Source: Hymenobacter sp. 15J16-1T3B (GTDB lineage Bacteria; Bacteroidota; Bacteroidia; Cytophagales; Hymenobacteraceae). Taken from it: DNA of 64,000 nt. Both the position numbers and the translations under genes were made by a program. The first letter of the stretch is position 1. The number at the start of each line of letters is the position of its first letter. The notes under the pieces were generated by a model that saw only the letters and a program-made list of their open reading frames with translations, searched no databases and was not told the origin of the DNA. Positions 1-6,849 of this stretch are shown piece after piece. The stretch lies in contig NZ_JAJFAV010000001.1 in the NCBI RefSeq assembly GCF_020711235.1, forward strand, positions 496,001 through 560,000, in the 5' to 3' direction.

Positions 1-1
1 G

Positions 2-64
2 GCCGAGCCCGAAGGCCTGTACCGGGCCCTCTACGAACGGCAGCTGCAGAGCGAGGAGGCTTAG
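2..64 (+). CDS. C-terminal fragment of an upstream gene
   Basis: An open frame enters from the left edge and ends at a TAG at 62-64, giving about 20 residues ending in LQSEEA. The only in-window support is the open frame and its position upstream of a convergent gene. The tail, with GLYRALYERQ, resembles the extreme C-terminus of many ABC exporter ATPases, but this is too little sequence to assign a family. Confidence 0.4.
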   Translation, partial: AEPEGLYRALYERQLQSEEA

Positions 65-103
65 GCAGGCTACGCTTCGCGGCTTGCGGCTAATATCCGC
101 CTC

Positions 104-125
104 GCGGGTCGTTTCCGCGACCCGC
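104..125. terminator. hairpin between convergent genes
   Basis: An 8-bp perfect stem (GCGGGTCG at 104-111 with CGACCCGC at 118-125) and a six-base loop lies in the 77-base gap between the gene fragment on the left and the end of the FAD oxidoreductase. No clear T run follows on either strand, so termination activity is a guess. Confidence 0.35.
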
Positions 126-141
126 AGGGCACAGCTTCGCG

Positions 142-1281
142 CTACTGCATCAGCAACTCCGCCGCCCGTTGTCCGCTCCGGGCTCCCATGGCCACGCCCA
201 TGCCGTTGCAGCGCAGGGCACCGTAGATACCCGGCGCCAGCTCCCCGACAAACGGCTCCAGCTCCTGCCCGAAGCCCATCACCCCGCTCCAGCGGTGCTC
301 GATGGCCACGTCCCGGCCGGGCAAAATCACCTCGCGCAACAGTTGCTCCAGCCGGCCTTGCACCAGCGGCGTCAGGCCCGGCTCGGTGGTGGCTTCGGCG
401 GCGAAGTCCAGGTTGCGCCCCCCGCCGAGCAGTAGACGCCCGCCGGGCAGGGGCCGGAAATAGTAGTAGCCCTTGTCGTAGTGGAAGGTACCGGGCAGAT
501 CAAGCCCCGGCACGGGCGCCGTCACCAGCACCTGCCCGCGGCCGGGCGTCACGTCGAGGTCAGGGAAGAATTGCCGGCTGAAGGCGTTGGTAGCCAGTAG
601 CACCCGTCCCGCTTCGAGGCCGGCCAGCGGAGTGCGCAGCTTCACCGCCGTAGGGCCGCTTTCCAGGCTTTCGACGGGCACGCCGTGCAACACTACCACG
701 CCTTCCTGCCAAGCCAGGCGCAGCAGTGCGTGGAGCATGCGGCCGGTATCGAGGGCGCCTTCGGCCACGTTTTCGAGGATGCCGTGCACGCCCGCAAACC
801 CGAAGTGGGCCCGCCGGTGGCTGGCTTCGCGAAAGATTTCCGGCTCGCCGACGATAGGCCCGAGCAGCTGGTTGTAGTAATCGAGCCGGCTGCGGCACTC
901 GGCCGCCAGCGCGGCCTCCTCGTTGCGAAACAGCTCGAAGCCGCCCAAGGGTTCGTAGCCAATGGCCGCGTCGCCAAGCAGCTCGCGCAGCAGGCGCAGG
1001 CCTTCCCAGCGGTAGCGCACCACCGCCAGCAGCGCGGCCGTGCCACCCCGCTGCTCCTGTTCCATCAGCTCTGACACGCTGCCGAAGCAGGCAAAACCGG
1101 CGTTTTTGGTGCTGGCCCCGTTGGGCAGCACGTCGCGCTCCAGCACCAGCACGCGGGCCGTGGGGCGCAGTCGCTTGGCGAAGATGGCCGCCGTCAGGCC
1201 CACCAGTCCGCCGCCGACCACGGCCACGTCGAAGCCCTGCAGAAACGTCTGTTTTTCCCAGTAAGACAGCAATGTGGGCAT
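142..1281 (-). CDS. FAD-dependent oxidoreductase, DAO/DadA-like family
   Basis: Predicted flavoprotein of 379 residues in the D-amino-acid/glycine oxidase superfamily, probably oxidising an amine or amino acid; the substrate cannot be told. The N-terminal dinucleotide fold shows VVGGGLVGLTAA (GxGxxG, around residues 18-29) followed by the acidic end of beta-2 (LVLERD). The C-terminus has the conserved CNGMGVAMGARSG segment that closes over the FAD. The ATG at 1281 (MPTLLSYWEK) was chosen; a longer frame to 1320 would run back into the terminator of the next gene. No signal peptide, so cytoplasmic. It is read alone, downstream of a terminator. Family call is firm, substrate is not. Confidence 0.85.
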   Translation of the reverse strand: MPTLLSYWEKQTFLQGFDVAVVGGGLVGLTAAIFAKRLRPTARVLVLERDVLPNGASTKNAGFACFGSVSELMEQEQRGGTAALLAVVRYRWEGLRLLRELLGDAAIGYEPLGGFELFRNEEAALAAECRSRLDYYNQLLGPIVGEPEIFREASHRRAHFGFAGVHGILENVAEGALDTGRMLHALLRLAWQEGVVVLHGVPVESLESGPTAVKLRTPLAGLEAGRVLLATNAFSRQFFPDLDVTPGRGQVLVTAPVPGLDLPGTFHYDKGYYYFRPLPGGRLLLGGGRNLDFAAEATTEPGLTPLVQGRLEQLLREVILPGRDVAIEHRWSGVMGFGQELEPFVGELAPGIYGALRCNGMGVAMGARSGQRAAELLMQ

Positions 1282-1301
1282 AGAACGCGGGAGAAATTCA
1301 C

Positions 1302-1333
1302 AAAAAAGCCTCCCGGCCACGAAGCCGGGAGGC
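1302..1333 (-). terminator. Rho-independent terminator of the small exported protein gene
   Basis: A 10-bp perfect stem (1308-1317 with 1324-1333, GCCTCCCGGC type) is followed on the minus strand by six T residues (1307-1302). It lies 25 bases after the stop of the gene at 1359-1730 and just upstream of the oxidoreductase start. Confidence 0.9.
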
Positions 1334-1358
1334 GCAAAATAAGGCCGAACAGCGGAGC

Positions 1359-1730
1359 TTACTGGCCCAGCGTGACGCGGCGCATAAAGGTCTTATCGGC
1401 GACGGAGCAGCGCACCACGTAGCTGCCGTTGGGCAGGTTGCCGAGCGGCACCGACATGGCCGCGCCGTTGGCCGACAACGCCTTGGTCAGCACCGGCCGG
1501 CCGTCGGCGTCGTTGACCTCTAACTGCATGGGTCCCTTGGCGTTGGTGCGCACCCGCAAGGTGTTGTTCACCGGGTTGGCCTCCACGTTGAAGGTGATGG
1601 TGGGCGCGTCCACTTTGGTCTGCTCCGCTCCGGCCGTAATCAGGGCGGTGGGTTTGTCCGTGGTGGACGTTTGGGCCAGGCCGACCACCGGCAGGGCCAT
1701 TAAGAGAAACGAGTAAACAAACGCTTTCAT
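1359..1730 (-). CDS. small exported protein consisting mainly of a T9SS-sorting-like C-terminal domain
   Basis: A 123-residue protein with a clear signal peptide (MKAFVYSFLLMALPVVGLAQ, cleavage after LAQ). The rest is dominated by a segment resembling type A sorting domains of T9SS substrates: an ANPVNNTLRV start, a middle LEVNDADGRPVL strand and a final LPNGSYVVRC...TFMRRVTL strand pair. Normal substrates carry this fold after a large passenger; here almost nothing precedes it. It may be a tiny secreted adhesin-like protein or a periplasmic beta-sandwich unrelated to sorting. The ATG at 1730 is used instead of a TTG two codons upstream. It is a single-gene unit ending in a strong terminator. 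Confidence 0.65.
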   Translation of the reverse strand: MKAFVYSFLLMALPVVGLAQTSTTDKPTALITAGAEQTKVDAPTITFNVEANPVNNTLRVRTNAKGPMQLEVNDADGRPVLTKALSANGAAMSVPLGNLPNGSYVVRCSVADKTFMRRVTLGQ

Positions 1731-1896
1731 AGGCAAAAACGACGGCGTTTTGACGGCGCTAAGATACAGGATTGACGGCGCTTAGCCGTGGTTATCAGTC
1801 CGCAACGCGCCCGCGCAGCGGTTTCAAACGCTGAGTGGCCAATTTTCGTGCCCGAAAAGAACCTTGTGCTTGCTGAAAAAAATCTTGCCGGCGGGG

Positions 1897-1928
1897 TTGC
1901 ATCAATGAAAGTTTAGCATGTACATTTG
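1897..1928 (+). promoter_or_regulatory. Bacteroidota-type promoter for the tRNA-Pro genes
   Basis: TTG at 1897-1899, a 21-base spacer and a perfect TAnnTTTG (TACATTTG, 1921-1928) match the primary sigma factor consensus of Bacteroidota. The first tRNA begins 19 bases after the -7 element. Confidence 0.8.
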
Positions 1929-1947
1929 CACCCACATTGTCCGAAAA

Positions 1948-2021
1948 CGGGGTGTAGCGCAGCCCGGTAGCGCGCTACGTTCGGGACGTAGAGGCCGTAG
2001 GTTCGAATCCTGCCACCCCGA
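1948..2021 (+). tRNA. tRNA-Pro (anticodon CGG)
   Basis: A 74-base cloverleaf: acceptor stem CGGGGTG/CACCCCG, anticodon stem CTACG/CGTAG around the loop TTCGGGA (CGG at positions 34-36), and T-arm GTTCGAATC. The discriminator base is A and CCA is not encoded. It is the first of two tandem proline tRNAs that together read CCN codons starting with a strong third-position G or pyrimidine, matching the GC-rich codon use here. Confidence 0.95.
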
Positions 2022-2104
2022 CTACAACAAAGCAGTAGCCATCATACCAGGCGACTACTGCGGAGGACAATGTACCGGCGCCTTTCCCGAAAGGCGCCAA
2101 CGCT

Positions 2105-2178
2105 CGGGGTGTAGCGTAGCCTGGTATCGCGCCAGCATGGGGTGCTGGAGGTCGCAGGTTCGAATCCTGCCACTCCGA
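2105..2178 (+). tRNA. tRNA-Pro (anticodon GGG)
   Basis: A second 74-base proline tRNA, 83 bases after the first. Acceptor stem CGGGGTG pairs with CACTCCG (one G-U pair). The anticodon stem CCAGC/GCTGG encloses ATGGGGT, placing GGG at 34-36. CCA is not encoded. It is probably cotranscribed with the first copy, since a promoter precedes the pair and a terminator follows. Confidence 0.95.
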
Positions 2179-2183
2179 CGACA

Positions 2184-2218
2184 AAAGCCCGCTGAACTAC
2201 GGTTCGGCGGGCTTTTTT
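2184..2218 (+). terminator. terminator of the tRNA-Pro unit
   Basis: A stem AAAAGCCCGC (2184-2193) with GCGGGCTTTT, ending in a run of six T residues, six bases after the second tRNA. The complementary A run makes it potentially bidirectional towards thrC. Confidence 0.85.
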
Positions 2219-2310
2219 GCGTTTGGTCGGTATTGGTCGCCGGTGTGCTGCCCTATTTCAGCCACCGGCTGCTTCGCTAACGAGGAATTCACCCGGACGT
2301 GGGTTCAGCT

Positions 2311-3630
2311 TTATGCTGCTTCTTGGCGCAACAGCCAGGTCTTGAACGCCGCAAACTCGGCGGGCAGCGCAGTTCGTTGCTCTGGGCGGCCGGCCAGCGC
2401 GGCAGCAGCGGCGGGCAACGGTATGCGAGCGGCAATGTCGGCGGGGAATACGTCCGGGAACTTGCAGGGGTGGGCCGTGGCCAAAAACACCCCGACCACG
2501 GCCTCCTGCGGGTGCACCTGCCGCCACTGCTGCCAAGCCCGCCAGGCAATGGTCGTGTGCGGGCACAGTACGTAGCCGTGCTCATCGAATACCCGGCGGA
2601 TAGCGGCGCGGGTGTCGTCGTCGGAGTAGCTGTAGCCGGTGATGAGGCCACTCAGGGCGGTGGGGTCGGCGCGCAGCAACTCCGTAATGCGGACCCAATT
2701 GCTGGGGTTGCCCACGTCCATGGCGTTGGAGAGCGTGGCTACCGAGGGCTTGGGCTGATACTGGCCGGTGCGCAGGAAGGCGGGCACGGTGTCGTTGGCG
2801 TTGGTGGCGGCCAGAAACTGGCGCACGGGCAGGCCCAGGCGCCAAGCCAGCACCCCGGCGCCCAGGTTGCCGAAGTTGCCGCTGGGCACCGAAAACACCA
2901 CGTCGCGGTGGCCCTGCCGCAGCAGTTGGGCGTACGCATGGACGTAGTAAAAGGCTTGCGGAATCAGGCGGGCAATGTTGATAGAGTTGGCCGACGTCAG
3001 CCGGAAATGCTGGTTTAGCTCGGCATCGGCAAAGGCCTGCTTTACCAGGGCCTGGCAGTCGTCGAAGGTGCCTGCTACCTCCAGCGCGCGGATATTCTGG
3101 CCGTTGGTGGTCAGCTGCTGCCGCTGAATGGGGCTCACCTTGCCGCGGGGGTACAGAATGGTGACGCGCACGCCGGGCACGCCCAGGAAGCCCAGAGCCA
3201 CGGCGCCGCCGGTGTCGCCGGAAGTGGCCACTAGCACGTCGAGGGGCCGGCCGCCTTCCTGGGCCAGGAAGTAGCTCATCAGCCGGCTCATAAAGCGCGC
3301 CCCGAAGTCTTTGAACGCCAATGAGGGGCCGTGAAATAGCTCCAGCACGTAGGTATCGGCCGCCAGGGCCACAACCGGGGCCGGAAAATCAATGGCCTCG
3401 TCGACGATGCGCCGCAGTTCTTCGGGCGGTAGGGCATCCGGTAGCAGGGCGTGGGCTAGTTCGTAAGCTATCTGCGCGAAGCTCAGGTCGGGCAGCTGCG
3501 CCCAAAAGGCCGCCGGCAGCCGCGGAATGTCGACGGGCAAGTACAGGCCGCGGTCGGCGGGCTGGCTGGTAAACAGGGCTTCGCGAAACGGCACGCGCAG
3601 GGCGCGGTTGTTGGTGCTGTAGAAGGGCAT
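2311..3630 (-). CDS. thrC: threonine synthase
   Basis: PLP enzyme converting O-phosphohomoserine to threonine, the last step of the pathway. 439 residues, normal for the bacterial type. The PLP lysine lies in SLAFKDFGARF (around residue 110), followed by ATSGDTGGAVALGF, which binds the phosphate; the C-terminal half has the family segment CPHTTIAWRAW. The ATG at 3630 (MPFYSTNNRALRVPF) matches the usual family N-terminus; the open frame extends 16 codons further without similarity. thrB lies 101 bases upstream on the same strand, and the pair may be cotranscribed. A T run at 3652-3658 read on the minus strand lies in the gap but has no clear hairpin. Confidence 0.95.
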   Translation of the reverse strand: MPFYSTNNRALRVPFREALFTSQPADRGLYLPVDIPRLPAAFWAQLPDLSFAQIAYELAHALLPDALPPEELRRIVDEAIDFPAPVVALAADTYVLELFHGPSLAFKDFGARFMSRLMSYFLAQEGGRPLDVLVATSGDTGGAVALGFLGVPGVRVTILYPRGKVSPIQRQQLTTNGQNIRALEVAGTFDDCQALVKQAFADAELNQHFRLTSANSINIARLIPQAFYYVHAYAQLLRQGHRDVVFSVPSGNFGNLGAGVLAWRLGLPVRQFLAATNANDTVPAFLRTGQYQPKPSVATLSNAMDVGNPSNWVRITELLRADPTALSGLITGYSYSDDDTRAAIRRVFDEHGYVLCPHTTIAWRAWQQWRQVHPQEAVVGVFLATAHPCKFPDVFPADIAARIPLPAAAAALAGRPEQRTALPAEFAAFKTWLLRQEAA

Positions 3631-3731
3631 GTTAATCAAAAACGACCCTGGAAGGACAAAAAAACGGGAGGGCGGCAAGCGGGTATTGACGGCCCCAAAA
3701 CCAGGAGCTAGGCCTCGCTACCTCTTCGGTG

Positions 3732-4667
3732 TTAGTCGATTACCCGCGGCCCTTGTTGATTAACCGCCGATACATACCCTTCGCTGCCCACGCCCAAGCC
3801 CGCCAGGTGGCGTTGCAGCTGCTCGGTAATAGCGGCAGCGGTGGCCTCGTCGGGGGCGAAGGCGAAGACGGAGGGGCCGGAGCCCGAAATGCCGAAGCCC
3901 ACGGCGCCGGCGTGCATGGCCAACTCGCGCAGGCGGTAAAAATCGGGGATGAGCATGGCGCGCACGGGCTCGACTAGCACGTCCTGCATGCTGCGGCCGA
4001 TCAGTCCGATATCGTTTAGAAACAGGCCGCTGACCAATCCGGCTACGTTGCCCCACTGCGTGACGGCGTCGTGCAGCGGCACGGTGCGCCGGATAAGCTG
4101 GCGGGCGTCGCGGGTGGCGACTTCCACGTGCGGGTACACGATGGCGCAGTGCAGCGGCGGCGCGGGCAGGCGCACCACCTCCAGGGGCGCGTAGCTGCGG
4201 ATGAGCACCACCCCGCCGAGCAGGGCCGGGGCTACGTTGTCGGCGTGGCCGGTGCCGCAGGCCAGCTCCTCGCCCTGCATGGCAAAGGGCAGCAACTCCA
4301 GCGGCGTCAGGGGGCGGCCCAGCAGCTCGTTGATGGCCCACAGGCCCGCCACGGTGCTGGCCGCGCTGCTACCCAGCCCGCTGCCGATGGGCATTTGCTT
4401 GTGCAATTCGATGTCGACGCCGAAATCGGCATCGCGGCCGAGGTGACGCAGCAGCATCTGCACGCTGGCGCTGACGGTATTGCGCTCCGCCGCCAGCGGC
4501 AGCCGCCCATCGTCGCCCGTGATGCGGGTGACGCGCACGCCCGGCGCGGCGCGGCGGGTCATCCGTACTTCGTCGCCGGGCCGCTCAACGGCCAGGCCCA
4601 GCACATCGAAGCCACAGACGAGGTTGGCCACGGTGGCGGGAGCGAATACGCGGACGGAATCGGGCAT
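3732..4667 (-). CDS. thrB: homoserine kinase
   Basis: GHMP-family kinase phosphorylating homoserine, the substrate supplier for ThrC. 311 residues. Visible motifs: N-terminal VFAPATVANLVCGFDVLGLA, the ATP-binding PIGSGLGSSAAS loop (around residues 92-103) and the C-terminal motif GFGISGSGPSVFAF. Start at ATG 4667 (MPDSVRVFAPATVANL), the classical GHMP N-terminus. It is followed by thrC, but thrA, which normally heads this operon, is 5.5 kb away. A near-consensus -7 element lies about 57 bases upstream, so thrBC probably has its own promoter. Confidence 0.95.
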   Translation of the reverse strand: MPDSVRVFAPATVANLVCGFDVLGLAVERPGDEVRMTRRAAPGVRVTRITGDDGRLPLAAERNTVSASVQMLLRHLGRDADFGVDIELHKQMPIGSGLGSSAASTVAGLWAINELLGRPLTPLELLPFAMQGEELACGTGHADNVAPALLGGVVLIRSYAPLEVVRLPAPPLHCAIVYPHVEVATRDARQLIRRTVPLHDAVTQWGNVAGLVSGLFLNDIGLIGRSMQDVLVEPVRAMLIPDFYRLRELAMHAGAVGFGISGSGPSVFAFAPDEATAAAITEQLQRHLAGLGVGSEGYVSAVNQQGPRVID

Positions 4668-4723
4668 AGGGTAAATAGGCAAACCGTTGGACAGGAAACC
4701 CAGCATGACGCTTGGTGGAACGG

Positions 4724-4731
4724 TAAAGATA
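4724..4731 (-). promoter_or_regulatory. candidate -7 element for thrBC
   Basis: Read on the minus strand the sequence is TATCTTTA, one mismatch from TAnnTTTG, placing a start site about 50 bases before the thrB ATG. No convincing TTG lies at the expected upstream spacing. The leader between it and thrB contains no run of threonine codons. Confidence 0.4.
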
Positions 4732-4928
4732 GAAGCTCTGGCAAGGCACAGGTATTCCGGCCTACGCTGCTCCGCTGCTGCTGCGGAGCTGCGTGTGCAG
4801 ATCTAAAGCCAAGCCACGCGCTTTATCACGAGAGGGGCGCAATACAGTGGCAGCACTGATGCGCGGTATCTAGCGGCTTGTCAGCTTTGCCGGGTCAAAC
4901 GCACTGAACCCTAACCTCGAAAGCACTC

Positions 4929-6581
4929 GTGAAAACACTTTTACTGTCTACTAAATGCTGGGGGCTGCTATGCGTAGCCCTTTTTTCGCAGCTGGTAGCC
5001 CACGCTCAACTGGAGCTATTGACGATTACAAAATCGCCTCAAACTACCTCGACCCAAACCATTGTAATTCCACAATCGGCCACCATACTGGACAATAGTG
5101 TACAGCAGGAAAGAAATTATAACGCCCAATTAATCGACACGACTCCACTGCCCAAACCACCGGCCTCCAGTTTGCCTCTTATTCAAGCAAACGTTACCCG
5201 AAAAGTAATTCAAATTGACTCGTTGAGCTCTATTCGGGACCAAGCAAAAGCACTCAAGCAGGCCAAAGAAGTCGAGCGCATTCAAGATGTTATTGAATAT
5301 TATGATCGGCAGAAAACGCAGCTAGTGGCCGATTACGAACGGCAAAAAGCAGAAGAAGCGGAACTGCGTCGCAACATGACCAAGGTACAGGAAGCCTTGA
5401 AGCGTCAGATACGCGACATCTACGAAGACCAGCTAAGCAAGCTGCGGGCAGACGTAACGAAAAATAGTCTGTTGCTCAAGGAATCGTTGGACTCCCACAC
5501 CACCGAAATACAAAAGATCAAGCAATTCAAGGACAGCCAGACCCCTGCCGATTCGCTCGACAAAGACCTTACGGCCACCTGGTACAAAGCGTACCGCGGC
5601 TTTGATGCGGACGTCCGAAACCTGGAGCTGAGACTAGCCGACGCCACTGCTTCCTACCGAGATTTTGCCAAAGTCACCAGCGCATTCGCGAGCTACAAGA
5701 TCGGGGCTATTGACACCTCCAGCGCGCAGAAGAAAGAATACAACCAGCAAATTACCAATGTTCAGCGCGCAACAACTGACTTAACGCTGAAGCTGGATTC
5801 GGTGCGTTTTCAACTCACTGCCTACAATCAAAAGCTCAAGGACTGGGCCGAAAGCTTCCGCAGCCAGCAAGCTGCCAAGGCCAAACTAGCGGCAGCAGCT
5901 AGCAACGAAAGCAACCTAACCGCTTTGCCGGCGCTAACCGGTATTAAAGGCACTGGGCTATTTATTCCCGCAGTGTCACTTATTGGCAGCCGGCGCAATG
6001 GTACTGCAGAAAGCCCGCATATGTATTCGCTGCGGTTGTTTACAGCTCTGGGGGGCACCGACAATGCGAATGATGTGCCCAGTAAGCGCGGCACCGAACG
6101 CCTGTTCATTGCGGATGCCAGCTCGTTTGGCTTTAGTGGCAATGCGGTATGGGCAATGAAGTATGGAAAAAGGCCGGATGCCGTTATGGGTGTCAGTTTC
6201 GGCGCTGCTTACCTCGACAAGCTGATGACGCCGGATACCATTACGCACTTCACGAGCGGGGTGGCAACCATGCGCGCCGGCTTGGAGTGTTACCTGATTC
6301 CCAATGTACTGTTGCTATATGGTGGGGTAAATAGCCTTAGCTTTCTAACCAACCGCAACCAAATAGCCTCTCATTTTACGGATACGCGCCCCAAAGACGT
6401 CTATTTTTATCCCGACGCCGGGGCACGGGCCATTTTAAATGTAAGTCAGAAAAGCGGCGTGACTTTTCTCTTTGAATTAGGTTTTGTGGTCAAGAATAAT
6501 GATGTGCGCAAGTTTGTCCCCAACGACGATTTCGTTATTACCACACTGCGGGCTACGCTGGCCAAGAATTTTGCGCTGTAA
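4929..6581 (+). CDS. exported coiled-coil protein with C-terminal outer-membrane-like region, unknown function
   Basis: 550 residues starting at GTG (VKTLLLST...). A signal peptide ends at AHA|Q near residue 26. Residues about 90-320 are charged, heptad-like helical sequence rich in Glu, Lys, Gln and Arg, with very few Pro or Gly (for example RQKAEEAELRRN), so probably coiled coil. Residues about 345-550 alternate aromatic and polar residues with Gly-rich turns, ending in ...LAKNFAL, consistent with a small outer-membrane barrel. I recognise no named family. Base composition is visibly less GC-rich than its neighbours and codons such as TTA, AAA and ATA are common, suggesting transfer. It lies between thrB and the metalloprotease gene, on the opposite strand to the thr genes. 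Confidence 0.75.
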   Translation: MKTLLLSTKCWGLLCVALFSQLVAHAQLELLTITKSPQTTSTQTIVIPQSATILDNSVQQERNYNAQLIDTTPLPKPPASSLPLIQANVTRKVIQIDSLSSIRDQAKALKQAKEVERIQDVIEYYDRQKTQLVADYERQKAEEAELRRNMTKVQEALKRQIRDIYEDQLSKLRADVTKNSLLLKESLDSHTTEIQKIKQFKDSQTPADSLDKDLTATWYKAYRGFDADVRNLELRLADATASYRDFAKVTSAFASYKIGAIDTSSAQKKEYNQQITNVQRATTDLTLKLDSVRFQLTAYNQKLKDWAESFRSQQAAKAKLAAAASNESNLTALPALTGIKGTGLFIPAVSLIGSRRNGTAESPHMYSLRLFTALGGTDNANDVPSKRGTERLFIADASSFGFSGNAVWAMKYGKRPDAVMGVSFGAAYLDKLMTPDTITHFTSGVATMRAGLECYLIPNVLLLYGGVNSLSFLTNRNQIASHFTDTRPKDVYFYPDAGARAILNVSQKSGVTFLFELGFVVKNNDVRKFVPNDDFVITTLRATLAKNFAL

Positions 6582-6610
6582 CAGACTGTTGCCCGGCACG
6601 GTCTGACTCG

Positions 6611-6645
6611 CAACGCCCGCTCCGTTAGCACCTGAGCGGGCGTTG
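6611..6645 (+). terminator. hairpin after the coiled-coil protein gene
   Basis: A 12-bp perfect stem (CAACGCCCGCTC at 6611-6622 with its complement at 6634-6645) lies 30 bases after the stop codon. Only a weak T-containing tail follows. Confidence 0.6.
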
Positions 6646-6811
6646 CTGATTGGATATTGCCCTCATCCTATGTGTATTACCCTGATAGCAACAGCCCGTT
6701 ATGACGCCGGCTCCGGCCACGGTAGCGGGGCGTATTTGCGGCTCTAGCCCCTGTTACTTTTCACGCGTAGTTGTTTTGCTTACAAGCAGCTATATCCTTT
6801 TTTATCCTCCT

Positions 6812-6819
6812 TACATTTG
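6812..6819 (+). promoter_or_regulatory. -7 promoter element of the metalloprotease gene
   Basis: Perfect TAnnTTTG (TACATTTG). The predicted start site, about 6825, excludes the TTG at 6817 as a start codon because it lies inside the promoter, and supports the TTG at 6850. Confidence 0.65.
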
Positions 6820-6849
6820 GCTAATCACACTCACTCAACCCCAACCAAC

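Noticed and set aside
1918-2280. Open frames of 120 and 69 codons (both strands) over the tRNA-Pro genes
   Set aside because: They are read-through of two well-folded proline tRNAs and their terminator; no independent protein signal.
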